Shown here one piece after another: positions 27,481 to 36,237 of a DNA stretch of 64,000 nucleotides. The stretch spans positions 930,001 to 994,000 of the forward strand of contig CAVTRI010000002.1 of assembly GCA_963737075.1 (NCBI GenBank), written 5' to 3'. The DNA comes from CAVTRI01 sp963737075. Lineage in GTDB: Bacteria; Actinomycetota; Acidimicrobiia; Acidimicrobiales; Palsa-688. Made by a program: the position numbers and the translations under genes. The stretch's first letter is position 1. Each line of letters starts with the position of its first letter. The notes under the pieces were generated by a model. That model was not told the origin of the DNA. It worked only from the letters and a program-made list of their open reading frames with translations, and searched no databases.

Positions 27481-28323
27481 TCATAATGCCGGGTTTGTCG
27501 TGGCGCCGGGCGCCGCGCCTCTGTTGGACCAGCCTTGGAAAAAGCCAGGATTGATCGAATGCGGTATCGGCTCCCTGAGGAACGCCTCAGTAGTCTCCTT
27601 CGTGATGGGCACCGACGGCGGCCAGGACGCCCCGGTCGGTATCGGAGGCCAGATCATGATGGCATTTGAGATGCTCGTACCGGCGACCTGTAGGTTGAGC
27701 GTACCTACGCCTGGACCGCCCCAACACTGAATGATGAGATGGCCGATCAGCAGGCTCGAGCAGAGCACGTTAGGCAGCTTGGTGTCCAGGTCGGTAGTGG
27801 CCACGAAGGTCTGGAACCTGAAGGCTTGCTCAGGGATGGCATCGAGGTAGGCCAAGCGGACCCGGTAGGTGGGCGGCGGCCGTTGGTTGTCCATGATAAA
27901 CCGCCGGTCGTTGGCGTCATTGACGTGGTAAGTCTTGCGAAGGAACTCCAGCACCAGCACCGTCTTGCTTGTCCAAGTGGCCGTCAGCAATTGCTCCTGA
28001 GGAGACAGCTTGCGAGGCAGTCCACGGATCATCGGCTCGAGCACGGGTTTCGCGTCTGCCTCAAGATTGCTCATCCAACCGGTGTTACAGGGCACGCAGA
28101 CGCAATTGATCTCGATCACCGGACGATTGCCGGGTGCATCGTAATACCGACGCAGCTGGTCTGTCTCCTCCCCATACTCATAGTCGCTAACCCATTGAGC
28201 ACCAGGCGGTTCCATCGAGTGGAGCACCTCACCGGTCCATCTGGGAATGGCGTGCTCCTTGGAGAGTGGACGACCATCGCAGAAGGCGCACGCACGACTC
28301 ACGGTGTCATGGGTGGAACTCAT
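27481..28323 (-). CDS. HNH-like zinc-finger protein next to the R-M genes
   Basis: A 280-residue protein. The N-terminus has an HNH/Zn pattern: CAFCDGRPLSKEHAIPRW (CxxC followed by EH), then later CVPCNTGWMSNLE (CxxCN), as in HNH-type nuclease-like proteins. The C-terminal 200 residues are mixed alpha/beta with no recognised domain. It is divergent from the DNA methyltransferase and shares its 160-bp promoter region. It could be an additional nuclease or a specificity/control component of the defence module; this is inference. Confidence 0.6.
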   Translation of the reverse strand: MSSTHDTVSRACAFCDGRPLSKEHAIPRWTGEVLHSMEPPGAQWVSDYEYGEETDQLRRYYDAPGNRPVIEINCVCVPCNTGWMSNLEADAKPVLEPMIRGLPRKLSPQEQLLTATWTSKTVLVLEFLRKTYHVNDANDRRFIMDNQRPPPTYRVRLAYLDAIPEQAFRFQTFVATTDLDTKLPNVLCSSLLIGHLIIQCWGGPGVGTLNLQVAGTSISNAIMIWPPIPTGASWPPSVPITKETTEAFLREPIPHSINPGFFQGWSNRGAAPGATTNPAL

Positions 28324-28483
28324 CTAAACACCAATTCTGGCAGCCAGACGACGCTCGTCGGTGCGAGACTCGAGGGTCCGCGAACGTCCCGGCCGCGGCC
28401 CGCTACATTCCAGCCGTGGTTCCTGTCACTGCCCCGGGCTACCCTTTTCGGCCGAACGTATATTCCCCTGTTCGGAGGTGCCC

Positions 28484-30172
28484 GTGGAAGGGCTTCAGCT
28501 GAGCATGCACCTAGGCACCGCGCGGCGCGTGTCGGGCACCCAACGCATGGCCATGGGCGAGGTGTTCACCCGCCGATGGGTTGTGGATTTGATCCTGGAC
28601 CTCGCCGGCTACACGCCAGAGCGGGACCTCGCCCGCAAGCTGGCCGTGGAGCCCTCCTGCGGCAAGGGGGCATTTCTCGAACCCATGGTGCTCAGGCTTG
28701 TGGCCTCCGCGAAGGTCTTCGGTCGTGACCTTTCAGAGTGTATGGACGCGATCCGTGCCTTCGACCTGCAGGCCGAGAACGTGGAAGTGGCCCGCAAGCT
28801 GGTAACGGGCGCACTCAATGGGGAGCGCGTGCCCATCGCCCAGTCGATGCGACTGGCCGAACTCTGGGTGCAGCGCAAGGATTTTCTCCTTGACGCACCG
28901 GCCGATCTTGGTGCGGACTTCGTGATCGGCAACCCGCCCTATGTCCGTCTCGAGGACGTTCCCTTGGCGCTCACGCTCGCGTACCGGCGGGCGTGTCCAT
29001 CGATGCGGGGGCGCAGCGATCTCTACGTCGGCTTCCTCGAGCGTGCGCTGCGCATGCTGGGCGACGGTGGGTCCCTCGGCTTTATCGTGGCCGATCGCTG
29101 GATGCATAACCAATACGGTGCTGATCTTCGCCAGCTAATCAGCCGGGAATTCAGTGTCGAAGTGGTGCTTGAGATGCACGACACCGACGCTTTCGAAGAG
29201 GCCGTCTCCGCCTACCCAGCAATCACGATCATTCAGAAACGGCCCCAAGGGAAGGCCGTCTTGGCGAAGGCCACCAAGTCATTTGGCACAACGAGTGCCG
29301 GGCCGTTTGCAAGCTGGGTGATGCGCTCGCACAGTTCCGTGAGGGTGAGCCCGACTTTCTCCGGGGCTCGTCTTCCAAGATGGTTCGAAGGCCCCGCGCT
29401 GTGGCCGTCAGGGGACCCTCAAGCGGTGGCTCTTGTGCGTTCGCTCGAGGATCGCTTCCCTCCGCTCGAGGATCCTCAAACCGGGACTCGGGTGAGGATC
29501 GGGGTAGCTACGGGCGCTGACCAAGTATTCCTCACATCGGATCGGTCAATCGCAGAGGGTGACCGGCTGCTTCCGCTGGTGATGAATGAGGACATCACTT
29601 CGGGCAATGTCAACTGGACGGGAACCTTCCTTGTCAACCCGTGGACTGAGTCGGGTTTGGTCGGACTGGAAGGCTTTCCTCGGTTGGCGGCCTATTACGC
29701 CAAGCATCGCGAGCAGCTTGAGGGACGGCACATAGCCAAAGTCAGGCCGACAAGCTGGTACCGGACAATCGATAGGGTGTGGCCGGAACTCCTCGATCAG
29801 CCGAAGCTCTTGCTACCTGATATGAAAGCGTTCATCCATCCGGTGCTAGAGCCAGGAGGGCTCTATCCCCATCACAATCTCTACTACGTCGTTTCAAGCA
29901 GGTGGGACCTCGAGGTACTCGGTGGCGTTCTCTTGTCTGATATCGCAAATCTTTTCGTGGGAACCTACTGCGTCAAAATGCGAGGAAACTGCTACCGGTT
30001 CCAAGCTCAGTACCTCCGAAAGATTCGAGTACCACCGATAGACACAGTGGGTGCGATTGCTTGCCGAGGACTGCGAGCGGCGTTTGTCGCCCGAGACGCG
30101 GAGAAGGCTACAGCGCTCTCCATGCAGCTATTCGGCCTGGATGAGCTTCCTCCGTCGGTGCGGCGAAGATAA
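28484..30172 (+). CDS. Type II N6-adenine DNA methyltransferase
   Basis: A 562-residue enzyme of the Eco57I/PstI-like gamma class. It has motif I in PSCGKGAFLEPMV (S-adenosylmethionine binding) and motif IV NPPYVRLEDV (adenine N6 methylation), with a downstream target-recognition region containing HHNLYYVVSSRWDLEVLGGV. The GTG at 28484 follows GGAGG at 28474-28478; the longer open frame from 28361 lacks a signal. It protects DNA from the partner endonuclease, whose gene begins 4 bp after its stop codon. Confidence 0.88.
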   Translation: MEGLQLSMHLGTARRVSGTQRMAMGEVFTRRWVVDLILDLAGYTPERDLARKLAVEPSCGKGAFLEPMVLRLVASAKVFGRDLSECMDAIRAFDLQAENVEVARKLVTGALNGERVPIAQSMRLAELWVQRKDFLLDAPADLGADFVIGNPPYVRLEDVPLALTLAYRRACPSMRGRSDLYVGFLERALRMLGDGGSLGFIVADRWMHNQYGADLRQLISREFSVEVVLEMHDTDAFEEAVSAYPAITIIQKRPQGKAVLAKATKSFGTTSAGPFASWVMRSHSSVRVSPTFSGARLPRWFEGPALWPSGDPQAVALVRSLEDRFPPLEDPQTGTRVRIGVATGADQVFLTSDRSIAEGDRLLPLVMNEDITSGNVNWTGTFLVNPWTESGLVGLEGFPRLAAYYAKHREQLEGRHIAKVRPTSWYRTIDRVWPELLDQPKLLLPDMKAFIHPVLEPGGLYPHHNLYYVVSSRWDLEVLGGVLLSDIANLFVGTYCVKMRGNCYRFQAQYLRKIRVPPIDTVGAIACRGLRAAFVARDAEKATALSMQLFGLDELPPSVRRR

Positions 30173-30176
30173 TTCG

Positions 30177-31118
30177 GTGCCGAGCGAAAGAATTGCTCCT
30201 CGACAACCGAGTAACACCTTCTTCACCAACCCGTACTGCATCCCATTGCAGCGCATTTACGAGAGGATCGCATCGCAGACAGTCACGAGCTGGAACCAGA
30301 TCGAAGCCGACTTCCTCACAGCAATGTCCGAGTTCGACTCCGGGCTACCAGAGTCGTGGGAGGGTGACGCAAATGCTGCGGTAAACAGCAAGGCGCTGAG
30401 CGGGGCATTGCAGAATGGCAAGGGGGACTGGTTTAATGACGTCCTCGCACTTCTCCTCGTTCGCTGCGCGGATATTGAGAATTTGTACGTCAGACGTGAA
30501 GCGCCTGGTCTGATCATCCCAAAGCACAACCTCGATGGCGTCTACCCGGGTGATCCCACTCGGGAGATCGAGTTCTTACTGGAAGCGAAGATGATGGGCA
30601 CGCCCAAACACGCGAATTCGCCTGCCCAGGAGGCCCAAGGTCGAGCTGGGTCAGCCGACACCAACAAACGAGTCAAGGAACTAGCGTTTAAGTCCATAGA
30701 CCTCAAGGGGGAAGCATCCCGCCGGCTCACGATGGTTGGGCAAGCTCCTACGGGCGGCCCTGGCGGTGGTGATCTCTCAACGTGGCTACACGCCAGCCGC
30801 CCGCGCATCTATTTTTTCTTCGGTGTCCGAGTCGTCAGCGACACAGACTTTGCGGCCGTCGTTCGTTGGGCTGAAACAGCCGCTCAGGTAGTCGACGCGG
30901 TTGGTTTGTACTGTTACGAGCCCGCAGGTTCCTTCACACGCTACAGACGACGGGCTGGCGTGCCAACAGCTTACGAACTTGAACGTGTCCTGTACCGTGC
31001 TTGCGTCGAACTGCGAGGTCTCCGTGACGCTCCTCCACCCCCGATACCTGTAGATGTCGAGCCTGGACCCGCAGTTGAGGCTCAGGAAGCCGGGCGTTCT
31101 GTACGAAAGGCCACGTGA
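30177..31118 (+). CDS. Type II restriction endonuclease (PD-(D/E)XK type), probable
   Basis: A 313-residue protein starting at GTG 30177, 4 bp after the methyltransferase stop, a spacing typical of R-M pairs. It contains GDPTREIEFLLEAKMMG, which fits the E-x-K end of a PD-(D/E)XK nuclease core, preceded by NLYVRREAPGLIIPKHNLDG. The rest shows no other domain. The sequence recognised cannot be predicted. The assignment rests on the adjacent methylase and the single motif. Confidence 0.72.
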   Translation: MPSERIAPRQPSNTFFTNPYCIPLQRIYERIASQTVTSWNQIEADFLTAMSEFDSGLPESWEGDANAAVNSKALSGALQNGKGDWFNDVLALLLVRCADIENLYVRREAPGLIIPKHNLDGVYPGDPTREIEFLLEAKMMGTPKHANSPAQEAQGRAGSADTNKRVKELAFKSIDLKGEASRRLTMVGQAPTGGPGGGDLSTWLHASRPRIYFFFGVRVVSDTDFAAVVRWAETAAQVVDAVGLYCYEPAGSFTRYRRRAGVPTAYELERVLYRACVELRGLRDAPPPPIPVDVEPGPAVEAQEAGRSVRKAT

Positions 31119-31145
31119 GGCGTAGCTGTGCAACCTCTTTAAGGC

Positions 31146-32090
31146 TTACGGGCCATCATTTTTGCGATTTCTGGTGAGAAACTCAATAAACCCTGCTAGC
31201 TCCAGTAAGAAGAAGAGGTTGCTGACGCTCGGACTATCTTGCACTTCCTGCCTGAGAACAGTAGCCAGCACAGAGACAGAACTTGTCATATCAGCAACTG
31301 CGCGCTGGTAAGCTGTCGAGGAGAGGACGAGAATCAGCACGATGACGGTGCCGATTGCAACGACGTACCGTATAACTGGCAGATGTTCGGCATCAACTGT
31401 CGCTTTAGTTGCAGCGGAATCAACCTCGGCGATGAAAGCGTCCGACCTCGCTTCGTTGGCTCGAAGGAGGTTGGCCGCCGTCTTTAACACCGCCTGGTAT
31501 TCATGAGCTAGTTGCTCTTCCGATAGATACCCGGTGAGCCGCGTAGCTGCCGCTATTTCGATCGTCGCCGCGATGCTCTGGCTAATCTGGCTAAAGGCGG
31601 TCGTGTTCAGGGCGTTGGCGACGGTTTCACTGATCTGGCGGCTGCACGCCGCCATCTCCAGGTTCTTGGTGATGCTCTGGCTAATCTGGCTAAAGGCGGT
31701 CGTGTTCAGGGCGTTGGCGACGGTTTCACTGATCTGGCGGCTGTACGCCGTCATCTCCAGGTTCTTGGTGATGCTCTGGCTAATCTGGCTAAAGGCGGTC
31801 GTGTTCAGGGCGTTGGCGACGGTTTCACTGATCTGGCGGCTGTACGCCGTCATCTCCAGGTTCCTGGCAAGTGATTGACCGATCTGGCGGCTGTACTCCG
31901 TCATGTGCATGATCCCGGCAAGCGCGTCGTGGACCTGGCTGTAGGCATTCGTGTGCAGGCCTTTGCCGAAAACCCTGGCCTCGTGGGCGCGCTGTCGGTG
32001 GGAGCGACAACAATACTGCGGCGCTGGACCCCGAGTGTGGGGTCTCTCAAATTCGCCGCCACACCATTTACAGGCGAGCTTACCTGTCAC
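31146..32090 (-). CDS. Zinc-finger, 33-residue-repeat, membrane protein
   Basis: A 314-residue protein with three parts. Residues 1-40 hold a Cys/His finger (CKWCGGEFERPH, then CCRSHRQRAHEAR) like zinc ribbons of plasmid-encoded regulators. Residues about 70-180 hold three 33-residue repeats, each with AFSQISQSI, a KNLEM-like link and YSRQISETVANALNTT, predicted as amphipathic helices, with partial units at both edges. Residues about 235-300 hold two membrane helices (VIRYVVAIGTVIVLILVLSS and FFLLELAGFIEFLT). No family is recognised. It is convergent with the restriction endonuclease gene. A membrane-linked sensor or effector in the defence island is possible but unproven. Confidence 0.65.
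   Translation of the reverse strand: MTGKLACKWCGGEFERPHTRGPAPQYCCRSHRQRAHEARVFGKGLHTNAYSQVHDALAGIMHMTEYSRQIGQSLARNLEMTAYSRQISETVANALNTTAFSQISQSITKNLEMTAYSRQISETVANALNTTAFSQISQSITKNLEMAACSRQISETVANALNTTAFSQISQSIAATIEIAAATRLTGYLSEEQLAHEYQAVLKTAANLLRANEARSDAFIAEVDSAATKATVDAEHLPVIRYVVAIGTVIVLILVLSSTAYQRAVADMTSSVSVLATVLRQEVQDSPSVSNLFFLLELAGFIEFLTRNRKNDGP
31572..31868 (-). repeat. Three tandem 99-bp repeats inside the membrane-protein gene
   Basis: Units begin at 31572, 31671 and 31770 (period exactly 99 bp, 33 codons), with the third unit ending near 31868. The copies are almost identical at the DNA level, differing at a few bases (for example GCACGCCGCC versus GTACGCCGTC). This points to recent duplication and possible copy-number variation. 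Confidence 0.9.
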
Positions 32091-32502
32091 GTGACAAGTG
32101 TACCCGCACGCTTCGGGAACGGTAACGCCCGCCGGGCTGGCAACCTCCGGTGGTTTGTCCTCATGAGGCTCAGGGGCAGGTCGACTGTGGGCCGCAAGCC
32201 GGAGGCGGAGGAGGGCGGTGGCGCCGGCGAAGCCGGCGCTCTTGACCTATGTAAAGCAGATCCTCACACACGGCTGCTGTGGTTGGCGGTCGGCGCCGAA
32301 GGTGCCGGCCGCCCGAAGACCATCATGAAGGGGGTCATCGCCGGTGGCAGGGACACCAATCGCGATGCCGCACAGTTCGTCCACGGTGCGGTGCGTAGGG
32401 GGTGGAGCCCGGCTTCCGCATGGTGTCAGATGGACCACGGGCGCCCTGGTCCGGACAAGAAGCTGACGCCGGCTGCCCGGCCAGGGCTTCCGGTTGGATG
32501 GC
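32091..32502. other. Gap with a perfect GC-rich hairpin
   Basis: No gene recognised. An inverted repeat GCGCCGGC-GAA-GCCGGCGC at 32221-32239 could act as a transcription terminator for the broken minus-strand genes on its right. No T-run follows on either side. Confidence 0.4.
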
Positions 32503-32750
32503 TCAGGACCGACGCAGGACGGCGTGGACGGGGATGGGCATCCCGGCCTGCGGCTCGTCCCACCCGGCGAGGGCGATCCACAGGCAAGCGCGGGCTCATC
32601 GTGGTGTGGCTCGACCGACCTCGTAGCGCCCAACGAGCCAAGTGCCGTCGTCGGTGAGCATCTGGAGCGGCTCGCCAAAATGCAGACCCTCGCCGCGCAG
32701 GAACCAAGTCGGTCGTCGGGCTGCCAGACGGGCCTGCCGGCCCCGAGCAC
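32503..32750 (-). pseudogene. Broken small element protein (second of a pair)
   Basis: The start VLGAGRPVWQPDD is in one frame and the rest in another: RPTWFLRGEGLHFGEPLQML, TDDGTWLVGRYEVG, then an in-frame TGA, then CLWIALAGWDEPQAGMPIPV to the stop at 32503. Without the indel and the stop it would be a protein of about 80 residues of a kind frequently seen in actinomycete integrated elements. Function unknown; here probably not expressed as a full protein. Confidence 0.5.
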
Positions 32751-32756
32751 GGCGAG

Positions 32757-32995
32757 CTAGTCGTCCCACAGCTGGTGGAGGGCGTCCGGGCAGGCGGCGT
32801 CGTAGTCGAGGTCGCCGGGCCCGACCAGCGGGTGACATGGGCGGCGTCGATGACCGTGCGCAGTCCCTCCACGGCGTACAGGAGGTGGTAGTCGCCTTCG
32901 GGGTCGATGGCCTGCCCGCAGGCGCAGCAGGCGGGGAGGAGGCCGTAGCGGTAGCCGCTGGTGGTCGTGATCGCGAGGGGTCGGGGGTTGGTCAT
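32757..32995 (-). pseudogene. Broken small element protein (first of a pair)
   Basis: It begins at ATG 32995 behind AAGGAG and reads PRPLAITTTSGYRYGLLPAC, then CACGQAIDPEGDYHLLYAVE. Around 32835 the frame shifts, and GPGDLDYDAACPDALHQLWD ends at 32757. The CCACG motif could be part of a small zinc site. The following broken gene starts 7 bp later, so both were one operon. Confidence 0.55.
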
Positions 32996-33517
32996 GGGAC
33001 GCTCCTTGTCGGGTTGATCCGGCTTTTGGTGGCTCGCCGGGGTCGAGCAGGGTGCTGCTCGACCCTTGACCGCCCCCAGCCGGAGGGAGGTTCCGGGGTC
33101 AAGGGCGGCCCGTAGGGCCGTCCCGCAGGGACACGAAGCGAGCGAAGCGAGCGCAGTGCCCTTGACGCCGGGTTCTCCCTCCGGCACTGCACCCACCGCA
33201 ATATGGCTGCCGCGACCCGAAGGGATCCGGCCCGGGGCTTCTCCGGCAGGGGTGTGCAGGGCGGTCATCGCCAAGAAATCTGCGTCCGGGCGCCTTGCCA
33301 AAATCCTTGCACCACCGCCTTGCACACCCCCTGACCTGCCCGAACACGCCGGCCGGCGGTCCACGCCCGCTGCCCGAAAATCTCGGCGGAGGGGGCCTCG
33401 GCGCAAGGATTGTGGCAAGGCCGGCCGGTCACGGTGGCCGGCATGGACACCCGCCGCCACCCCACCGGGACCGCTCGCCGGCTTGCGCACGCCGCGCCGG
33501 CCGGGAGCGGGGATGGG
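32996..33517. other. Gene-free region between cargo and element core
   Basis: About 520 bp without a credible gene. It holds the long inverted repeat described at 33292-33421 and several CCTTGC copies. It lies downstream of the membrane-SARP gene and upstream of the broken small genes. Confidence 0.5.
33292..33421. repeat. 19-bp inverted repeat with CCTTGC iterations, possible cis site
   Basis: The arm 33292-33310 and the reverse complement of 33403-33421 match at 18 of 19 bases, with 92 bp between them. Within and next to the left arm CCTTGC occurs at 33293, 33305 and 33318 (12-13 bp steps); its complement GCAAGG occurs at 33403 and 33415. Such phased repeats are typical of initiator, transfer (clt/oriT) or partition sites. 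Which protein binds it is not known. Confidence 0.5.
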
Positions 33518-35722
33518 TTAGAACTCGCCTCGCCGGAGCCGTTGGTAGGTGGGTTCGATGATGCTGCGTCCCTGGCCGAGGGCGTGCTCGTCGCCGGAAA
33601 GCTCCCACACCCGATCGAGGCTGATGCCGGAGCCGGCGGCCGCGGCGATGATGCGGTGCTCCCACAGGGGCGGGTCGCCGGGCAGGGCGAGGAGGGCGGA
33701 GGCGAGGGCCTGGTCGGCGGCTCGGGCGTCGCGTTGTTGGAGGGCGGCCGTCACGGTCTGAATGGCGAGGGTGCTGATCTGGGTTTCCCACCAGCGCACC
33801 AGCCGTTCGATCCCGAACCAGGTGGCGTAGGCCAGCACCGGGCCTCGGATCAGGGACAGGGCGCGCACGCCGAGTTCCACCTGGTCGGGACCCTCGGCGA
33901 CCTGCGCCCGGTTGGCCAGCTGCATGAAGCAGAGCGTGTCGACGTCGATGTCGCCCAGGAGCTGGTAACCGCGCCGGCCGGGGGCGATGGGCGGGAGCAC
34001 GCCGGCGGGGAGGCTGGAGCGCAGTCGGGAGGCGTTTTCGTGGATGGCGGGCGGGGCGAGGGTGTCGTCGGCGTCGGCGGCGAGGAGATCTCGCAGTTCC
34101 TCGACGGTCACCTCGCGTGCGGCCACGCCGAGGGTCCACAGCAGCCGGTCGCAGGGGCGACGGCGGACCGGGCGGACCAGGCCCTCGACGCCCGGGGGGC
34201 CGAGCAGGCGCAGCACCAGGTGAGGACCAGCGGTCACGGCACCATCCGCATCCGGGCCGGCCGGGGGAACGTATGGCGGCGCGAAGGGCGGTGGTGCGAG
34301 CGGCGGGCCGGGAGCCAGGGCGCGTGGCGGGGCGGGCAGACCGGCAGGGACCCGGGCCGCCGCCAGCTCGGCGGCTGTAGGGGCGAGCAGAGCCCGCAGC
34401 GGGCGGGTGACGGGACGGACCCGCACCAGGATCGACCGCCGGCGCCACCACCACACCAGCCCGCCAACCGCCAGGAAGACGGCCGCAGCGATGATCACGA
34501 TCACCGCCACCGGCAGCCCACCGTGCCCACCAGACGGAGCAGCGCCCGGGATGCTGGTCGGCGGGAGGGTGACGGTGGGCGCGGCGGTGTGGCTGACGGT
34601 GGGCGGCTGGCCCACGGTGACCGGAATGTCGATCGGGAAGCTGACCGGCGCGGTGAACGTGAGGGTGAACGGGTTGCCGTCGGCCGGGTTCAGATCGGCG
34701 GGGATCGGGTTGTCCAACGCCGGGTACGGGCCTCCCGGGTTCAACGTCATCGTGCCGGTGGTAAAGGTGCCGGGCACCGGGAACCAGTACAGAGACACGA
34801 GCAGCCCGGTGGTCTGGTCGACGTTCTGGTAGCCAGCCGCCGTCTCGTGAGTGCCGCCGGGCCAGGTCAGCGACAGGTTCTGGGGGCCGAGGACAATGTC
34901 GTTCAGCGCAACCGGGTGGCCTTGGGCGTCCTGGCCGGAGCTGTTGCCGAAGCCGACCACCAACCAGGCCCGGTCCGCTGGCGGGACCGGAGTGTTGCCG
35001 TTCCCGGGCTGGAAGTACCACACCGTCGTGCGGGACAAGGTGATGGCGAAGTGCACCGGGTCGGCCGGGCTGCCCGTGCCGGACAGGGCTTCGGTGACGT
35101 TCGGCTGCTCGGTGATGTCGGGGCTGTCCCACGAGCGGTACAGGGCCGTCGGGCTCGTCCCGATCCGTTTGCCGGCCCGCAGGTCGAAGCTCTGGGCGAA
35201 CCCGTTCTGGGCCAGGGTGAACGTCGCCGCCGCCCCGGCAGGGATGCCGACCGCCCAGATCACCTGACCGGCCGACACGTAGTGCTGCTCCGGATCGAGA
35301 TTAATGGTCTGGCCCCCCGCCTGGAGCGTGTAGGTGGGGAACGGCACGTTCCCGCCGTTGAGAAACAAGTCGTTGGCCGCCGCAGCGGTGGGTCCGCTGA
35401 TGGTGACCGCGATGACGGCCAACTGATCGCCCGGCGCCGCGCTCACGCGAGAATCGCCCGCGGAACCGAGCTGGGTGTCGTTGGTGCCAGCCAGATCGGT
35501 GAAAGCGACCCCCGTGATCGTCAGCGCCGTCTCCCACGCCCGCAAACGCCCGTCGTGCGGCGGGGTCAGCGCCACGCCCGGCCGATAGAGCACGGTCACC
35601 GACCCGGCCGGCATCACCGTCGCCGCCCCAGCGCTGACGGCGGGCACGACGAGCCCCGAGACGGCCAGGCCAAGAGCGGCCACCAGCCGGGCGACGCGCC
35701 GCGCGCTAGCGGGCCCGCGCAT
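33518..35722 (-). CDS. Membrane-spanning SARP/BTAD-type regulator
   Basis: A 734-residue protein. Residues 1-34 are a signal peptide/anchor. Residues about 35-395 are an extracellular beta-rich domain. A single membrane helix lies at about 403-426 (VAVIVIIAAAVFLAVGGLVW then a WWWRRR stop). A Pro-rich linker follows, then a cytoplasmic winged-helix domain (about 500-590, with HENASRLRSSLPAGV) and a BTAD-like helical domain (about 595-720). SARP regulators are normally soluble, so this is a one-protein receptor linking an outside signal to DNA binding. It is divergent, across 164 bp, from the transfer/replication operon at 35887, its likely target. Confidence 0.72.
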   Translation of the reverse strand: MRGPASARRVARLVAALGLAVSGLVVPAVSAGAATVMPAGSVTVLYRPGVALTPPHDGRLRAWETALTITGVAFTDLAGTNDTQLGSAGDSRVSAAPGDQLAVIAVTISGPTAAAANDLFLNGGNVPFPTYTLQAGGQTINLDPEQHYVSAGQVIWAVGIPAGAAATFTLAQNGFAQSFDLRAGKRIGTSPTALYRSWDSPDITEQPNVTEALSGTGSPADPVHFAITLSRTTVWYFQPGNGNTPVPPADRAWLVVGFGNSSGQDAQGHPVALNDIVLGPQNLSLTWPGGTHETAAGYQNVDQTTGLLVSLYWFPVPGTFTTGTMTLNPGGPYPALDNPIPADLNPADGNPFTLTFTAPVSFPIDIPVTVGQPPTVSHTAAPTVTLPPTSIPGAAPSGGHGGLPVAVIVIIAAAVFLAVGGLVWWWRRRSILVRVRPVTRPLRALLAPTAAELAAARVPAGLPAPPRALAPGPPLAPPPFAPPYVPPAGPDADGAVTAGPHLVLRLLGPPGVEGLVRPVRRRPCDRLLWTLGVAAREVTVEELRDLLAADADDTLAPPAIHENASRLRSSLPAGVLPPIAPGRRGYQLLGDIDVDTLCFMQLANRAQVAEGPDQVELGVRALSLIRGPVLAYATWFGIERLVRWWETQISTLAIQTVTAALQQRDARAADQALASALLALPGDPPLWEHRIIAAAAGSGISLDRVWELSGDEHALGQGRSIIEPTYQRLRRGEF

Positions 35723-35886
35723 CCCCGATCACCTCATGGTCCCCCCGACACATGGGCGCAGACCCTACCCGGCGGCCGCTGCCGGCGCCCGATCCCGAGA
35801 CTCCGCCGAAGCTTCCCGCCAGCCCGGCGGGAGGAACCCGGTCCCGCAATTCCGCGGGGCCACCACCAACCAGAAAGGACACAACC

Positions 35887-36237
35887 ATGATGCTGTTGCC
35901 GATTGACCTCTCCGCGGTCCGTTTCGTGGCCGCCGGGGACCCCGAACCGGTCGTGCACTACGACTCCGGCCGGCCCAAGATCGACGCCGCCACGGGCGCC
36001 CCGCTCTACCAGGTGCGCCTGGTGGCCATGGGCCCCGCCGGCGCCGAGGTCATCCCGGTGAAGGTGCCCGGCCAGCCCATTGGCTTGGTGAACGGCAGCC
36101 CGGTGAAGGTGACCGGACTGACCGCGAACCCGTGGGCCCTCAAGGACAAGGCCGGCATCTCCTACCGGGCCGCCGCCATCGAACCCGCTACCACCAGCAG
36201 CACCGGTGGCAGCGGAGGGAGGGGGCAGGCCGCGTGA
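35887..36237 (+). CDS. Pra-like/OB-fold-like small protein, first gene of the transfer operon
   Basis: A 116-residue protein starting at ATG 35887 after AGAAAGGAC. It has a beta-rich pattern: VHYDSGRPKIDAATGAPLYQ, VRLVAMGPAGAEVIPVKVPG, then GSPVKVTGLTANPW and a disordered Gly/Ser tail. Proteins like this precede FtsK-type transfer genes in many actinomycete elements, where they are annotated as replication/integration/excision activators (Pra) or plasmid proteins of unknown function. The activator role here is by context only. Its stop overlaps the next start (GTGA). Confidence 0.6.
   Translation: MMLLPIDLSAVRFVAAGDPEPVVHYDSGRPKIDAATGAPLYQVRLVAMGPAGAEVIPVKVPGQPIGLVNGSPVKVTGLTANPWALKDKAGISYRAAAIEPATTSSTGGSGGRGQAA

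Noticed and set aside
31572..31868. CRISPR array
   Set aside because: The 99-bp units are contiguous coding repeats in frame with the gene, with no variable spacers.
33410..35890. 826-codon plus-strand open frame opposite the membrane SARP gene
   Set aside because: Gly/Arg-rich composition without motifs. The minus-strand frame has a signal peptide, membrane helix and recognisable domains.
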